Positions 9,212-19,307 of a stretch of 48,444 nucleotides of DNA are shown piece by piece. The stretch spans positions 1-48,444 of the forward strand of contig CAMJNC010000003.1 of assembly GCA_946407195.1 (NCBI GenBank), written 5' to 3'. Within the stretch, counting starts at the first letter, position 1. Each line of letters begins with the position of its first letter. The translations under genes were made by a program, and so were the position numbers. The notes below the pieces were generated by a model. That model saw only the letters and a list, made by a program, of their open reading frames with translations. It was not told the origin of the DNA and did no database searches. Source of the DNA: an uncultured Treponema sp. (GTDB taxonomy: Bacteria; Spirochaetota; Spirochaetia; Treponematales; Treponemataceae).

Positions 9212-10096
9212 GTGACAGAAAAAGAATTTGATATTTTAACTATTTTAGAGTCTCACAAAGAAAAACTTTCGCAGCGTGAACTTGCGAAAGATATAGGCGT
9301 TTCAGTAGGTACAATAAATTCTAATCTTGTAGTACTTGAAGAAGCTGGCTTCGTAGAAGGCGGGATTATTACACAAAAGGGAATTGCTGCTCTTGAACCC
9401 TACAGAGTAAAAAGAGCAGTGTTTATTGCAGCAGGCTTTGGTTCGAGACTTGTTCCTATTACACTTAATACTCCAAAATCGCTAATAAGAGTAAAAGGCG
9501 AAAGAATTATAGATTCAATGCTGGATGCAGTTATTAAGGCAGGCATAGAAGAAATAATTATTGTACGCGGTTACCTTTCTGAGCAGTTTGATCAGCTGTT
9601 GTATAAATATCCAAACATTAAGTTTATTGAAAATCCGGCTTATAACGAAACCAATAATATATCTTCTGCTATGTGTGCAAGATTTAATCTTTCAAATGCA
9701 TATATTCTTGAAGCTGATATTCTTTTGCGCAACCCGGATCTGATTAAAAAATATCAGTACTGTTCAAATTATTGTGGGGTAAAATGCGATTCAACAGATG
9801 ACTGGTGTCTTTCTGCAAATAAAGGACGCGTTACTGGAGTTTCTGTTGGTGGCGTAAACGGCTACAGAATGGTTGGTATTTCTTACTGGACAGAAAAAGA
9901 TGGTAAGCATCTTTCTGAATGTATTGAAAAAGTTTATAAAATGCCTGGTGGAAAAGAACGATATTGGGACAATGTTCCGCTTACATATTTTATAGACGAT
10001 TTTGATATTCATATCCGCGAATGTTCATTTGATGATTTTGCTGAAATTGATACTTATAACGAATTAAAAGCACTGGACAGTGTTTACAGAATATAG
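9212..10096 (+). CDS. HTH domain fused to a LicC/PntC-like nucleotidyltransferase
   Basis: A 294-residue two-domain protein. Residues 1-60 are a winged-helix DNA-binding domain (ILTILESHKEKLSQRELAKD then VSVGTINSNLVVLEEAGFV). Residues ~67-290 are a MobA/LicC-type nucleotidyltransferase: VFIAAGFGSRLVPITLNTPK is the nucleotide-binding loop, followed by VKGERIIDSML, IIIVRGYLSEQF and LEADILL with its metal-binding Asp. Relatives activate phosphocholine or 2-aminoethylphosphonate with CTP. Next to an importer and opposite a CMP-AEP operon, a cytidylyltransferase for an imported phosphonate or amino-alcohol phosphate is the best guess. The GTG start is dictated by the HTH beginning at once and by the promoter position; there is no Shine-Dalgarno site. 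The fused HTH may make the enzyme a sensor-regulator of its own operon. Confidence 0.75.
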   Translation: MTEKEFDILTILESHKEKLSQRELAKDIGVSVGTINSNLVVLEEAGFVEGGIITQKGIAALEPYRVKRAVFIAAGFGSRLVPITLNTPKSLIRVKGERIIDSMLDAVIKAGIEEIIIVRGYLSEQFDQLLYKYPNIKFIENPAYNETNNISSAMCARFNLSNAYILEADILLRNPDLIKKYQYCSNYCGVKCDSTDDWCLSANKGRVTGVSVGGVNGYRMVGISYWTEKDGKHLSECIEKVYKMPGGKERYWDNVPLTYFIDDFDIHIRECSFDDFAEIDTYNELKALDSVYRI

Positions 10097-10113
10097 ACGA
10101 AAAGGAGTAATGA

Positions 10114-10863
10114 GTGTTAGAGCTTAAGAACATTGTAAAATCGTTTGGTAATACAAAAATACTGGATGATATTTCCATTTCAATTCAGAATTCAGAAATT
10201 GTTTCTATACTTGGTGCTTCGGGAAGCGGTAAGACAACTCTGCTTAATCTCATTCTTGGTATTTATAAAACTGATTCGGGAAGTATAGTTTTTGATGATA
10301 ATGATATAACAAATACTCCAATGCAGGAACGTGGCTTTAATATTGTTTTTCAGGATTACGCTTTGTTCCCAAATTTAAGTGCCTATAAAAACATTACCTA
10401 TGGACTAAGAAACTTTAAGGACCGTTCAACAAAAGAAGAGGTAGACTCACTTATTGAACTTTTGGACTTAAAGGAACATCTTGATAAAAAAATTGATATG
10501 CTCTCTGGCGGACAAAAGCAGCGTGTAGCACTTGCAAGAACAATGGTTATGAAGCCAAAAATTCTTTTACTGGATGAACCTCTTTCTGCACTCGACGGAG
10601 TAATTAAGGAATCAATTAAAGAAAAGATTGTTACAATTGCAAAGGATTATAAGCTTACCACAATCATTGTAACACATGATCCGGAAGAAGCTCTTACAAT
10701 CAGCGACAAGGTTCTTATTATTAACAAGGGTAAGATTGAACAGTTTGCTACACCAGAAACTATAATTAATGAACCTGCAAGTGACTTTGTAGAAAGTTTT
10801 ATTCTGCAGCAGCTTAAAATCAAAAAAGATAATATTTATAAGCTTTTTAAGACGGGGAAATAA
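10114..10863 (+). CDS. ABC importer ATPase (FbpC/PhnT-like)
   Basis: A 249-residue ATP-binding subunit. Walker A is GASGSGKTT (near residue 35), the Q-loop lies in VFQDYALFPNLS, the signature is LSGGQKQRVALARTM, Walker B is ILLLDEPLSALD and the H-loop is IIVTHDPEEAL. The sequence resembles ATPases of the iron/thiamine/2-aminoethylphosphonate importer group, but lacks the long C-terminal regulatory domain of some members. The start is GTG at 10114, preceded by AAGGAG at a good distance; an ATG at 10110 is out of frame. It is 17 bp from the HTH-nucleotidyltransferase, and its stop overlaps or abuts the permease start, so all are one operon. Confidence 0.85.
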   Translation: MLELKNIVKSFGNTKILDDISISIQNSEIVSILGASGSGKTTLLNLILGIYKTDSGSIVFDDNDITNTPMQERGFNIVFQDYALFPNLSAYKNITYGLRNFKDRSTKEEVDSLIELLDLKEHLDKKIDMLSGGQKQRVALARTMVMKPKILLLDEPLSALDGVIKESIKEKIVTIAKDYKLTTIIVTHDPEEALTISDKVLIINKGKIEQFATPETIINEPASDFVESFILQQLKIKKDNIYKLFKTGK

Positions 10864-12470
10864 TGAAAAATAAACAGATTAATACAGTATTTACCGTAGT
10901 ACTCCTGTTTTTTGCCGTTTTCATTGTTATACCTGTTTTTGTAATGGTAAAAAACTCGCTTACTGCAGGCGGTCATTTTTCCTTCATCAATTTTTATAAT
11001 GTATTTACTCAAGGTAAGCTTGCCAGTGCCTTCTGGAACAGTACTAAGGTTTCTTTTATAAGTGCAATAATTACAACAATTCTTGCGTTTGTACTTGCTT
11101 ATACAGAAAGCTTTACAAATATTCCTCTTGGACTGAAAAAAACTCTAAGAACACTGGCAGTATTTCCAATGCTGCTTCCTACAATTACATATGGTTTTGC
11201 AATTATTTATTCCTTTGGTAAAACCGGTCTTTTAACAAGACTTATAGGAAAACAGCTTTTTGATTTTTACGGCTTCAGGGGACTGATTTTCTGTTATGTA
11301 ATTTATACTCTGCCAATTTCCTTTACCTTGCTGCGAAATACAATGCAGTACATTGATAAACGATATATCATTGTCTGTAAGGTAATGGGCGATAACAGCC
11401 TGAAATGCTTTTTCACTGCAGTATTCCAGCCGCTGTTGAGCACAATTGCAGTTTCTGTAATTCAGAGCTTTTTCCTTTCGTTTACAGATTTTGGTATTCC
11501 GGCTTCTATAGGCGGACGCTACGTTGTTGTAGCAGAGCTTTTGTATAACACAATGCTCGGAAGCTTACCAGATTTTCATCAGGGAGCTGTAATTGCAATT
11601 GTAATGCTCCTGCCTTCAATTGTAAGTATATTGCTTTTGAATTATCTTCAAAAATTTAATGTTCGTTACAATAAAATATCTAAAACTGATTTCAGCAAAA
11701 ATTATGTAAGGGATGTAATCTGGACTTTACTTTCTATCCTTATCATCATTTGTATGCTTTCAATTTTTGTTGTAGTATTCGTTGCTCCTTTTGTAACAGA
11801 ATGGCCGTATAATATGGGCTTTACCTTAAAGAATGTAAAATCTGTATTTGGTGATAATGCGCTTATGCGTGTATTCCGTAATTCTCTTACAGTCAGCTTC
11901 CTTACAGCTCTTTTTGGAACAGGCTTTGTTTATATTGCAGCCCTTGCAGCAGCAAGAAGTAAGATTCATCCGCGTGGAACAAAAATAATCGAATCTATGG
12001 CCCAGGTTTCAAATACACTTCCTGGAATGGTACTTGGTATAGCTTTTCTGCTTACCTTCAGAAAGACACCTTTGCATAACACAATTATAATTCTTGTTTG
12101 CTGTAATCTTGTTCACTTTTTTGCAACACCATTTTTGATGATGAAGGGCACTTTGGATAAGATGAATGATTCCTGGGAAACTACAGCTTTATTACTTGGC
12201 GACAACTGGATTAAAACAGTAGTCAGAATTATTACCCCAAATGCTATATCTACACTTCTTGAAATATTTGTATACCTCTTTATAAACGGTATGGTAACTG
12301 TAAGTGCAGTTGTATTCCTTGCGGGTGCAAGAACGATGGTAATTACTACAAAAATTCAGGAACTCCAGCATTTTGCGAAGTTTAATGAAATATTTATTCT
12401 TTCAATATTAATACTTATAACAAATCTTATTATGAAAACCATTAAGGGAGTTTTTAATAAGAATAAATAA
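10863..12470 (+). CDS. ABC importer permease with two fused membrane domains
   Basis: A 535-residue integral membrane protein of about 12 helices. It carries two copies of the binding-protein-dependent permease domain in tandem (residues ~1-260 and ~280-535), as in ThiP and FbpB-type permeases. EAA-loop-like stretches lie in each half (near YIIVCKVMGDNSLKCFFTAV and WETTALLLGDNWIKTVVRI). In the classical PhnSTUV aminoethylphosphonate importer the two halves are separate genes, so this fused form leaves the substrate open: an aminophosphonate is favoured by context, with thiamine or ferric ion as family alternatives. It starts at the stop of the ATPase gene with a GGGGA Shine-Dalgarno inside that gene's end. 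Confidence 0.85.
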   Translation: MKNKQINTVFTVVLLFFAVFIVIPVFVMVKNSLTAGGHFSFINFYNVFTQGKLASAFWNSTKVSFISAIITTILAFVLAYTESFTNIPLGLKKTLRTLAVFPMLLPTITYGFAIIYSFGKTGLLTRLIGKQLFDFYGFRGLIFCYVIYTLPISFTLLRNTMQYIDKRYIIVCKVMGDNSLKCFFTAVFQPLLSTIAVSVIQSFFLSFTDFGIPASIGGRYVVVAELLYNTMLGSLPDFHQGAVIAIVMLLPSIVSILLLNYLQKFNVRYNKISKTDFSKNYVRDVIWTLLSILIIICMLSIFVVVFVAPFVTEWPYNMGFTLKNVKSVFGDNALMRVFRNSLTVSFLTALFGTGFVYIAALAAARSKIHPRGTKIIESMAQVSNTLPGMVLGIAFLLTFRKTPLHNTIIILVCCNLVHFFATPFLMMKGTLDKMNDSWETTALLLGDNWIKTVVRIITPNAISTLLEIFVYLFINGMVTVSAVVFLAGARTMVITTKIQELQHFAKFNEIFILSILILITNLIMKTIKGVFNKNK

Positions 12471-12474
12471 ATTA

Positions 12475-12492
12475 TGCAAATGAATATTTGCA
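12475..12492 (+). other. mRNA hairpin between permease and binding-protein genes
   Basis: TGCAAAT (12475-12481), a four-base loop and ATTTGCA (12486-12492) form a perfect 7-bp stem just before the AGGAG of the binding-protein gene. No T-run follows, so it is not a terminator. Such intercistronic stems often stabilise the mRNA segment for the more abundant binding protein; that role is inferred. Confidence 0.45.
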
Positions 12493-12504
12493 CAGGAGAT
12501 TATA

Positions 12505-13479
12505 ATGAAAAAGATTTTTGCAGCAGCACTTGCAGTAAGCATGATTACATTGTTTGCAGGCTGTTCAAAACAGGACAATGCAGAAAGAAAGGTTATTATC
12601 TATTCTAATGCAGATGACGAAGCAGTAGTTTCTGTAAAAAAGGCTCTGGATTCAAATGGTTATGAAGGAAAATACATTTTCCAGTCATTCGGAACAAGCG
12701 AGCTTGGTGGAAAACTTTTTGCAGAGGGTAATGATATTGAAGCTGACCTTATTACAATGAGTTCTTTCTATATTGAAAGTACACAGGCTCAGAATAATAT
12801 GTATAAGCCTCTTGAATTTGAAGCTAAAAAGGTTATTAATACTCCAAATTATTATACACCTCTGCTTGCAATTCAGGGAGCTGTAATTGTTAATACAAAG
12901 CTTCTTGAAGAAAAGGGGCTTCCATATCCAAAGAGCATTAAGGATATGGGAAATGAAATGTATAAGGATTTAGTAAGCGTCGTTGATCCAATGGGAAGTA
13001 CAACTGCATGGCTTATGGTTCAGGCTCTTATTGCTTCTTATGGAGAAGATGGAACAAAGGCTGCACTTAAGGGTATCTATAATAATGCAGGACCTCATCT
13101 TGAACTTTCAGGTTCTGGTCCTATTAAAAAGATTCGTGCTGGTGAAGTTGCTGTAGGCTTTGGTCTAAGACATCAGGCAGTAAGAGATAAGAAAAACGGA
13201 CTTCCAATTGATTTTGTAGATCCAGTTGAAGGAAACTTTGCTCTTACAGAATCTGTAGCTGTAATCAATAAGAAGAAGTATAACCCACTAGCTATGAAAA
13301 TGGCAGAATGCATTATTAAGAATGCACGTGCTGATATTATCAAAGATTATCCTGTAGTTATTTACGAAGGTGAAACTGTAGATGCTGAAAATCAGGCTTC
13401 TAACAGCAAGGTATTTGATCAGCCGCTTACAACTCAGCTTTTGAAGGCTCATCAGGAATTGAGCGAAAGCTGTAAATAA
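12505..13479 (+). CDS. ABC importer substrate-binding lipoprotein (AEP/iron-type)
   Basis: A 324-residue periplasmic binding protein anchored as a lipoprotein: the signal peptide ends in the lipobox LFAG-C, with Cys at residue 20. The mature part is a type-II periplasmic binding fold of the family-1 group that includes FbpA, ThiB and PhnS-like proteins (KVIIYSNADDEAVV at the start of the fold, LGGKLFAEGNDIEADLI, SGSGPIKKIRAGEVAVGFG, PVEGNFALTESVAVI). I do not see the C-terminal double tyrosine that marks ferric-binding members. With the nucleotidyltransferase upstream, 2-aminoethylphosphonate or a similar small phosphonate is the most economical ligand, but this is inference. It is the last gene before a bidirectional terminator. 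Confidence 0.75.
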   Translation: MKKIFAAALAVSMITLFAGCSKQDNAERKVIIYSNADDEAVVSVKKALDSNGYEGKYIFQSFGTSELGGKLFAEGNDIEADLITMSSFYIESTQAQNNMYKPLEFEAKKVINTPNYYTPLLAIQGAVIVNTKLLEEKGLPYPKSIKDMGNEMYKDLVSVVDPMGSTTAWLMVQALIASYGEDGTKAALKGIYNNAGPHLELSGSGPIKKIRAGEVAVGFGLRHQAVRDKKNGLPIDFVDPVEGNFALTESVAVINKKKYNPLAMKMAECIIKNARADIIKDYPVVIYEGETVDAENQASNSKVFDQPLTTQLLKAHQELSESCK

Positions 13480-13502
13480 TTAATAAGGAATAAACAATAA
13501 AA

Positions 13503-13532
13503 AAGGCTGTGTGGAGTTTACCGCACAGCCTT
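13503..13532. terminator. Bidirectional rho-independent terminator
   Basis: A 12-bp stem (13503-13514 with 13521-13532, one T-G pair) with loop AGTTTA separates the convergent importer and phosphonate operons. T-rich sequence follows on the plus strand, and a run of six A residues precedes it, which reads as a U-tract on the minus strand. It should stop transcription from both sides. Confidence 0.85.
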
Positions 13533-13554
13533 ATTTATGACTCTTTATGTTTTA

Positions 13555-16544
<2,990 letters not shown>

Positions 16545-16570
16545 AATAGTTTCTCCAATCTATAAGAATC

Positions 16571-16660
16571 GCAGGCATAGCCTGCTCTGAGCCGTTTTTT
16601 CGATAATCCTAAAACGACCCGCTGCCGCAGCTCGTTTTTTAACGGATTTTCGATTTTAGG
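16571..16660. repeat. Intergenic palindromes between pepM and ppd
   Basis: GCAGGC-ATA-GCCTGC (16571-16585) is a tight 6-bp hairpin. CCTAAAACGA (16608-16617) pairs partly with TCGTTTT (16632-16638) around a CTGC/GCAG core, and TTTTAGG recurs at 16654-16660. The stretch is more GC-rich than its surroundings and could be an mRNA processing or attenuation structure inside the operon, or a short interspersed palindromic element. No U-tract in the operon direction makes it a clear terminator. Confidence 0.5.
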
Positions 16661-16661
16661 C

Positions 16662-17963
16662 TTACTTTGTCCCCGGAATTAATTCCAAAATTTCTTTTAT
16701 TGGCATACAGATATCGTTTACTTCTAAGCTGCGTTCAGCTTCGAGAATTGTTTCTGCACATTTTTTCATAGCAGGGTAACTTGCTCTAAGCATATGGTTT
16801 GCATAAATAATAATGTTTGCTCCCCATTCAGCAAGCTCTTTTTCTGTAAACTGATTATAGGTAGTCGGAACAAGAACAATAGGAATATTTGCATATTCTT
16901 TACGGAAGCGTCCGCAGAACTCTTTGATGTCTTCGCCGCTCTTGTCTTTTGAATGAATCATAATTCCATCAGCTCCAGCTTTAACTGCGGCAAAGGCTTT
17001 GGTGAGCGCTTCGTCCACGCTATAGCCTGCAATGATTTCTTCAATACGGGCAATAATCATAAAGTCTTTAGTAATCTGTGCACGCTTTCCTGCTGCAATC
17101 TTTTCACAGAATTCTTCTTCAGTAGCAAGTACCTGTTTAGCATCTGTTCCGAAAAGAGAGTTTTTCTTAAGACCTTTTTTGTCTTCAATAATTACTGCAC
17201 TAACACCATTACGTTCAAGTGTTCGTACTGTAAATACAAAGTGCTCTGGAATGTCTCCTGTATCACCATCATAAATAATTGGCTTTGTTGTACACTCAAG
17301 GATGTCTGTAAGAGACTGCATACGGGTAGTGAGGTCTACAGCTTCAATATCAGGCTTACCTTTGCTTGTAGAATCAGTGAGAGAAGAAGACCACATTCCA
17401 TCAAAGGTATGAAGGCCATCGTCTTTCATTACTTCTGCATGTTCTACAATAAGTCCGCTTAAACCGCTGTGAGCTTCCATAATGCGTACGATTGACTTTG
17501 CTGCAATTAGACGGCGGAGGGTAGCACGGCGAACATCCGGGGTAGTTCCTATTGTATTTGCATTTTCAACAAGAGCTGTAGAATTAATTCCCTTTGTGTA
17601 TGGAATCTCAACAATCTGACCGTTCCATTCCTTCATTACTTCAAAGCATTCTTCACGGATTTTGCTAAGATAATTTGTTTTCCAGTCGTCGCCGTGAATC
17701 ATAAAATCAGGTTTAAGGCGTTTAAGATTAGGAACATAGCTCCAGTCTTCCTGTGGAATAACCTTTGCTACACCCTTAATGTTTTCTACAACCTGACGGC
17801 GCTGCTCAAAGGTAAGGTAGGGAAGACGCTTATGAGACACAATTGCTGAATCTGTGAGAAGACCAACAACAAGCTCTCCGAGCTTTGCACCCTCATTTAT
17901 AATATTGATAATTCCAGGGTGGATAATATCACCAGTAAGTCCAAGATAAACAGTTTTAGGCAT
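16662..17963 (-). CDS. pepM: Phosphoenolpyruvate mutase with N-terminal cytidylyltransferase-like domain
   Basis: A 433-residue two-domain protein that starts phosphonate synthesis by making phosphonopyruvate from PEP. Residues ~140-433 are the isocitrate-lyase-like PEP mutase domain with the diagnostic EDK-x5-NS motif at 260-269 and IYDGDTG upstream. Residues 1-~130 are a TagD-like cytidylyltransferase fold (VYLGLTGDIIHPG, HGDDW, YTKGINSTAL). The HxGH catalytic motif reads HPGI at 15-18, so the second histidine is missing and this domain may no longer catalyse. The domain pair itself is common in bacterial PEP mutases. The ATG follows GGGGG by 7 bp. It is first of the operon pepM-ppd-pntC and 96 bp downstream of the TagF-like gene on the same strand. 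Confidence 0.92.
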   Translation of the reverse strand: MPKTVYLGLTGDIIHPGIINIINEGAKLGELVVGLLTDSAIVSHKRLPYLTFEQRRQVVENIKGVAKVIPQEDWSYVPNLKRLKPDFMIHGDDWKTNYLSKIREECFEVMKEWNGQIVEIPYTKGINSTALVENANTIGTTPDVRRATLRRLIAAKSIVRIMEAHSGLSGLIVEHAEVMKDDGLHTFDGMWSSSLTDSTSKGKPDIEAVDLTTRMQSLTDILECTTKPIIYDGDTGDIPEHFVFTVRTLERNGVSAVIIEDKKGLKKNSLFGTDAKQVLATEEEFCEKIAAGKRAQITKDFMIIARIEEIIAGYSVDEALTKAFAAVKAGADGIMIHSKDKSGEDIKEFCGRFRKEYANIPIVLVPTTYNQFTEKELAEWGANIIIYANHMLRASYPAMKKCAETILEAERSLEVNDICMPIKEILELIPGTK

Positions 17964-17981
17964 TAAAAAACCCCCGTATTT

Positions 17982-18017
17982 TGTTCAAAAGAATAACTCT
18001 TTTTATATAAATTACAA
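17982..18017 (-). promoter_or_regulatory. Putative promoter of the phosphonate operon with a TTTTGAACA half-site
   Basis: Minus strand: TTGTAA (18017-18012), a 16-bp spacer and TATTCT (17995-17990), overlapped by TTTTGAACA (17990-17982). The same nine bases overlap the -10 box of the HTH-nucleotidyltransferase promoter in the same way. A related copy, ATTGAACAA, lies at 18052-18044. Expected start of transcription is about 17983, giving a leader of roughly 20 bases that holds the GGGGG ribosome site. Confidence 0.4.
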
Positions 18018-18059
18018 AAAAACAGGGGTTTTATCAAGTATAATTGTTCAATTTAAATG

Positions 18060-19307
18060 TTATTTATTCATATTTTGAACAGTTTGAATCATAAAGTCTG
18101 CAATATTTTTACCAGCTTCACCTTCATACATCCAGGCTTCTGCTTTAGCCTGAGCACGAGCTGCAGCAAGTTCTTTACTGTCACTCATATTCTGAATTAC
18201 TTCTTTTATATTTGCAAAATCCTTTTCGTTAAGCTGTTTGCCAAACTTTTCAAGGCTTGCATACTGCCAGAGCTTTTTATCTCCAAGGTCATAAGCATCG
18301 TAAGGACGTAAATCCATTCCGGCATTTACATACATAACTGGTTTATCACAAAGGAAGGTGTAGTCAAAAATAATACCGGAAAAATCTGAAATCATAATAT
18401 CAGCTTTTTTCAAACTGAATATATTCTGACGTTCATAATCCCATTCAATATTCTTGTTATTCTTGTAACGCTCTTCAAGACGTGCTAGCATATCTGCTTC
18501 AGATTTTTTTGACTGAGGGTGAGGGCGAACAATAATACGCCAGCCTGTTGCGGCAAGCGGATCCAGAAGCTTTTCACCGTACTTTTTAAGAATACCAACA
18601 TCACCCCAGCTTGGAGAAACAAGAACTGTAAAAGGGTGATTTTCTTCAGCTGGAATTTTAGCAATGTTTTCTTTGTAAACATCGAGGTAAGGGCAACCAA
18701 CAGTTACAAGCTGCTTTTGTGTAATTCCACGCTGCTGCTCAAGTGTGCGGATATCCTCTTTCTGATAATCACCTGTAAGAAGAACAGAATCAAAATAATC
18801 AAGACCAAACAAACGATAGGTAGTTGCATCGTTAGGCATATGAAGAACATGACTGTAATGCTTTACACGTTTACTTCTTTTAAGCTGATATACCTGAAGA
18901 CCTGGTGTGGTCATAAGAACAAAGCCTGCACTAAGCATATTAAGCTTTACAAAAGCCATGTTGCCTTCTCCAATAAATTCAGGCTTTACAAATTTATAAC
19001 CCATTTCAAAGCATGGATCTTTTTCTGCAGAAGTATAGTAAGTAAGCTCAATCTGTCTTTTTTCAAATTCATCACAAACCGGTTTAAAGGTATTCCAGTA
19101 TTGCATTCCTTCGTTATAAATTACGTATTGCTTAAAGTTAGTATCCTGAGAAACTGGAACTCCATTTTTCTTTGCTGTAAAAAGAAGCTTAATTTTAATC
19201 CATGCTGCTTTTCCTAAAAAGAAGAGTGTAGCGGCCGCACCAACTACAATAGAAAAAAGCATAGACCCCGTACCCGGGTCAATATAAAGAAGTAGAGAAT
19301 TAGTCAC
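18060..19307 (-). CDS. TagF/TagB-like CDP-glycerol glycerophosphotransferase family protein
   Basis: A 415-residue membrane-associated transferase. The start is GTG at 19307, with AGGAGG six bases upstream and an 8-base overlap with the end of the YidC-LtaS fusion gene; a longer frame to 19340 is less likely. The N-terminus has a membrane helix after YIDPGTGSML. The rest is the glycerophosphotransferase fold, with IIVRPHPQSKKSEADML and SDFSGIIFDYTFLCDKPVMYV, the family's most conserved blocks. Family members use CDP-glycerol (or CDP-ribitol) to build or prime teichoic-acid-like polymers. CMP-AEP is a close chemical analogue made by the next operon, so transfer of AEP to a surface glycan is an attractive but untested role. 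Translational coupling to the fusion protein implies a joint function. Confidence 0.8.
   Translation of the reverse strand: MTNSLLLYIDPGTGSMLFSIVVGAAATLFFLGKAAWIKIKLLFTAKKNGVPVSQDTNFKQYVIYNEGMQYWNTFKPVCDEFEKRQIELTYYTSAEKDPCFEMGYKFVKPEFIGEGNMAFVKLNMLSAGFVLMTTPGLQVYQLKRSKRVKHYSHVLHMPNDATTYRLFGLDYFDSVLLTGDYQKEDIRTLEQQRGITQKQLVTVGCPYLDVYKENIAKIPAEENHPFTVLVSPSWGDVGILKKYGEKLLDPLAATGWRIIVRPHPQSKKSEADMLARLEERYKNNKNIEWDYERQNIFSLKKADIMISDFSGIIFDYTFLCDKPVMYVNAGMDLRPYDAYDLGDKKLWQYASLEKFGKQLNEKDFANIKEVIQNMSDSKELAAARAQAKAEAWMYEGEAGKNIADFMIQTVQNMNK

Noticed and set aside
10114-13479. The importer as a thiamine (ThiBPQ) system
   Set aside because: Fused permease length fits ThiP, but the nucleotidyltransferase in the operon and the facing phosphonate genes fit an aminophosphonate better; kept as an alternative, not as the call.
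18073-18081. Another TTTTGAACA copy near the pepM promoter
   Set aside because: It lies within the last codons of the TagF-like gene, where the bases encode VQN; not near a -10 box, so counted as chance.
18519-19217. A 232-codon plus-strand open frame opposite the TagF-like gene
   Set aside because: Antisense shadow of a well-supported gene, with no motif and no plausible start context.
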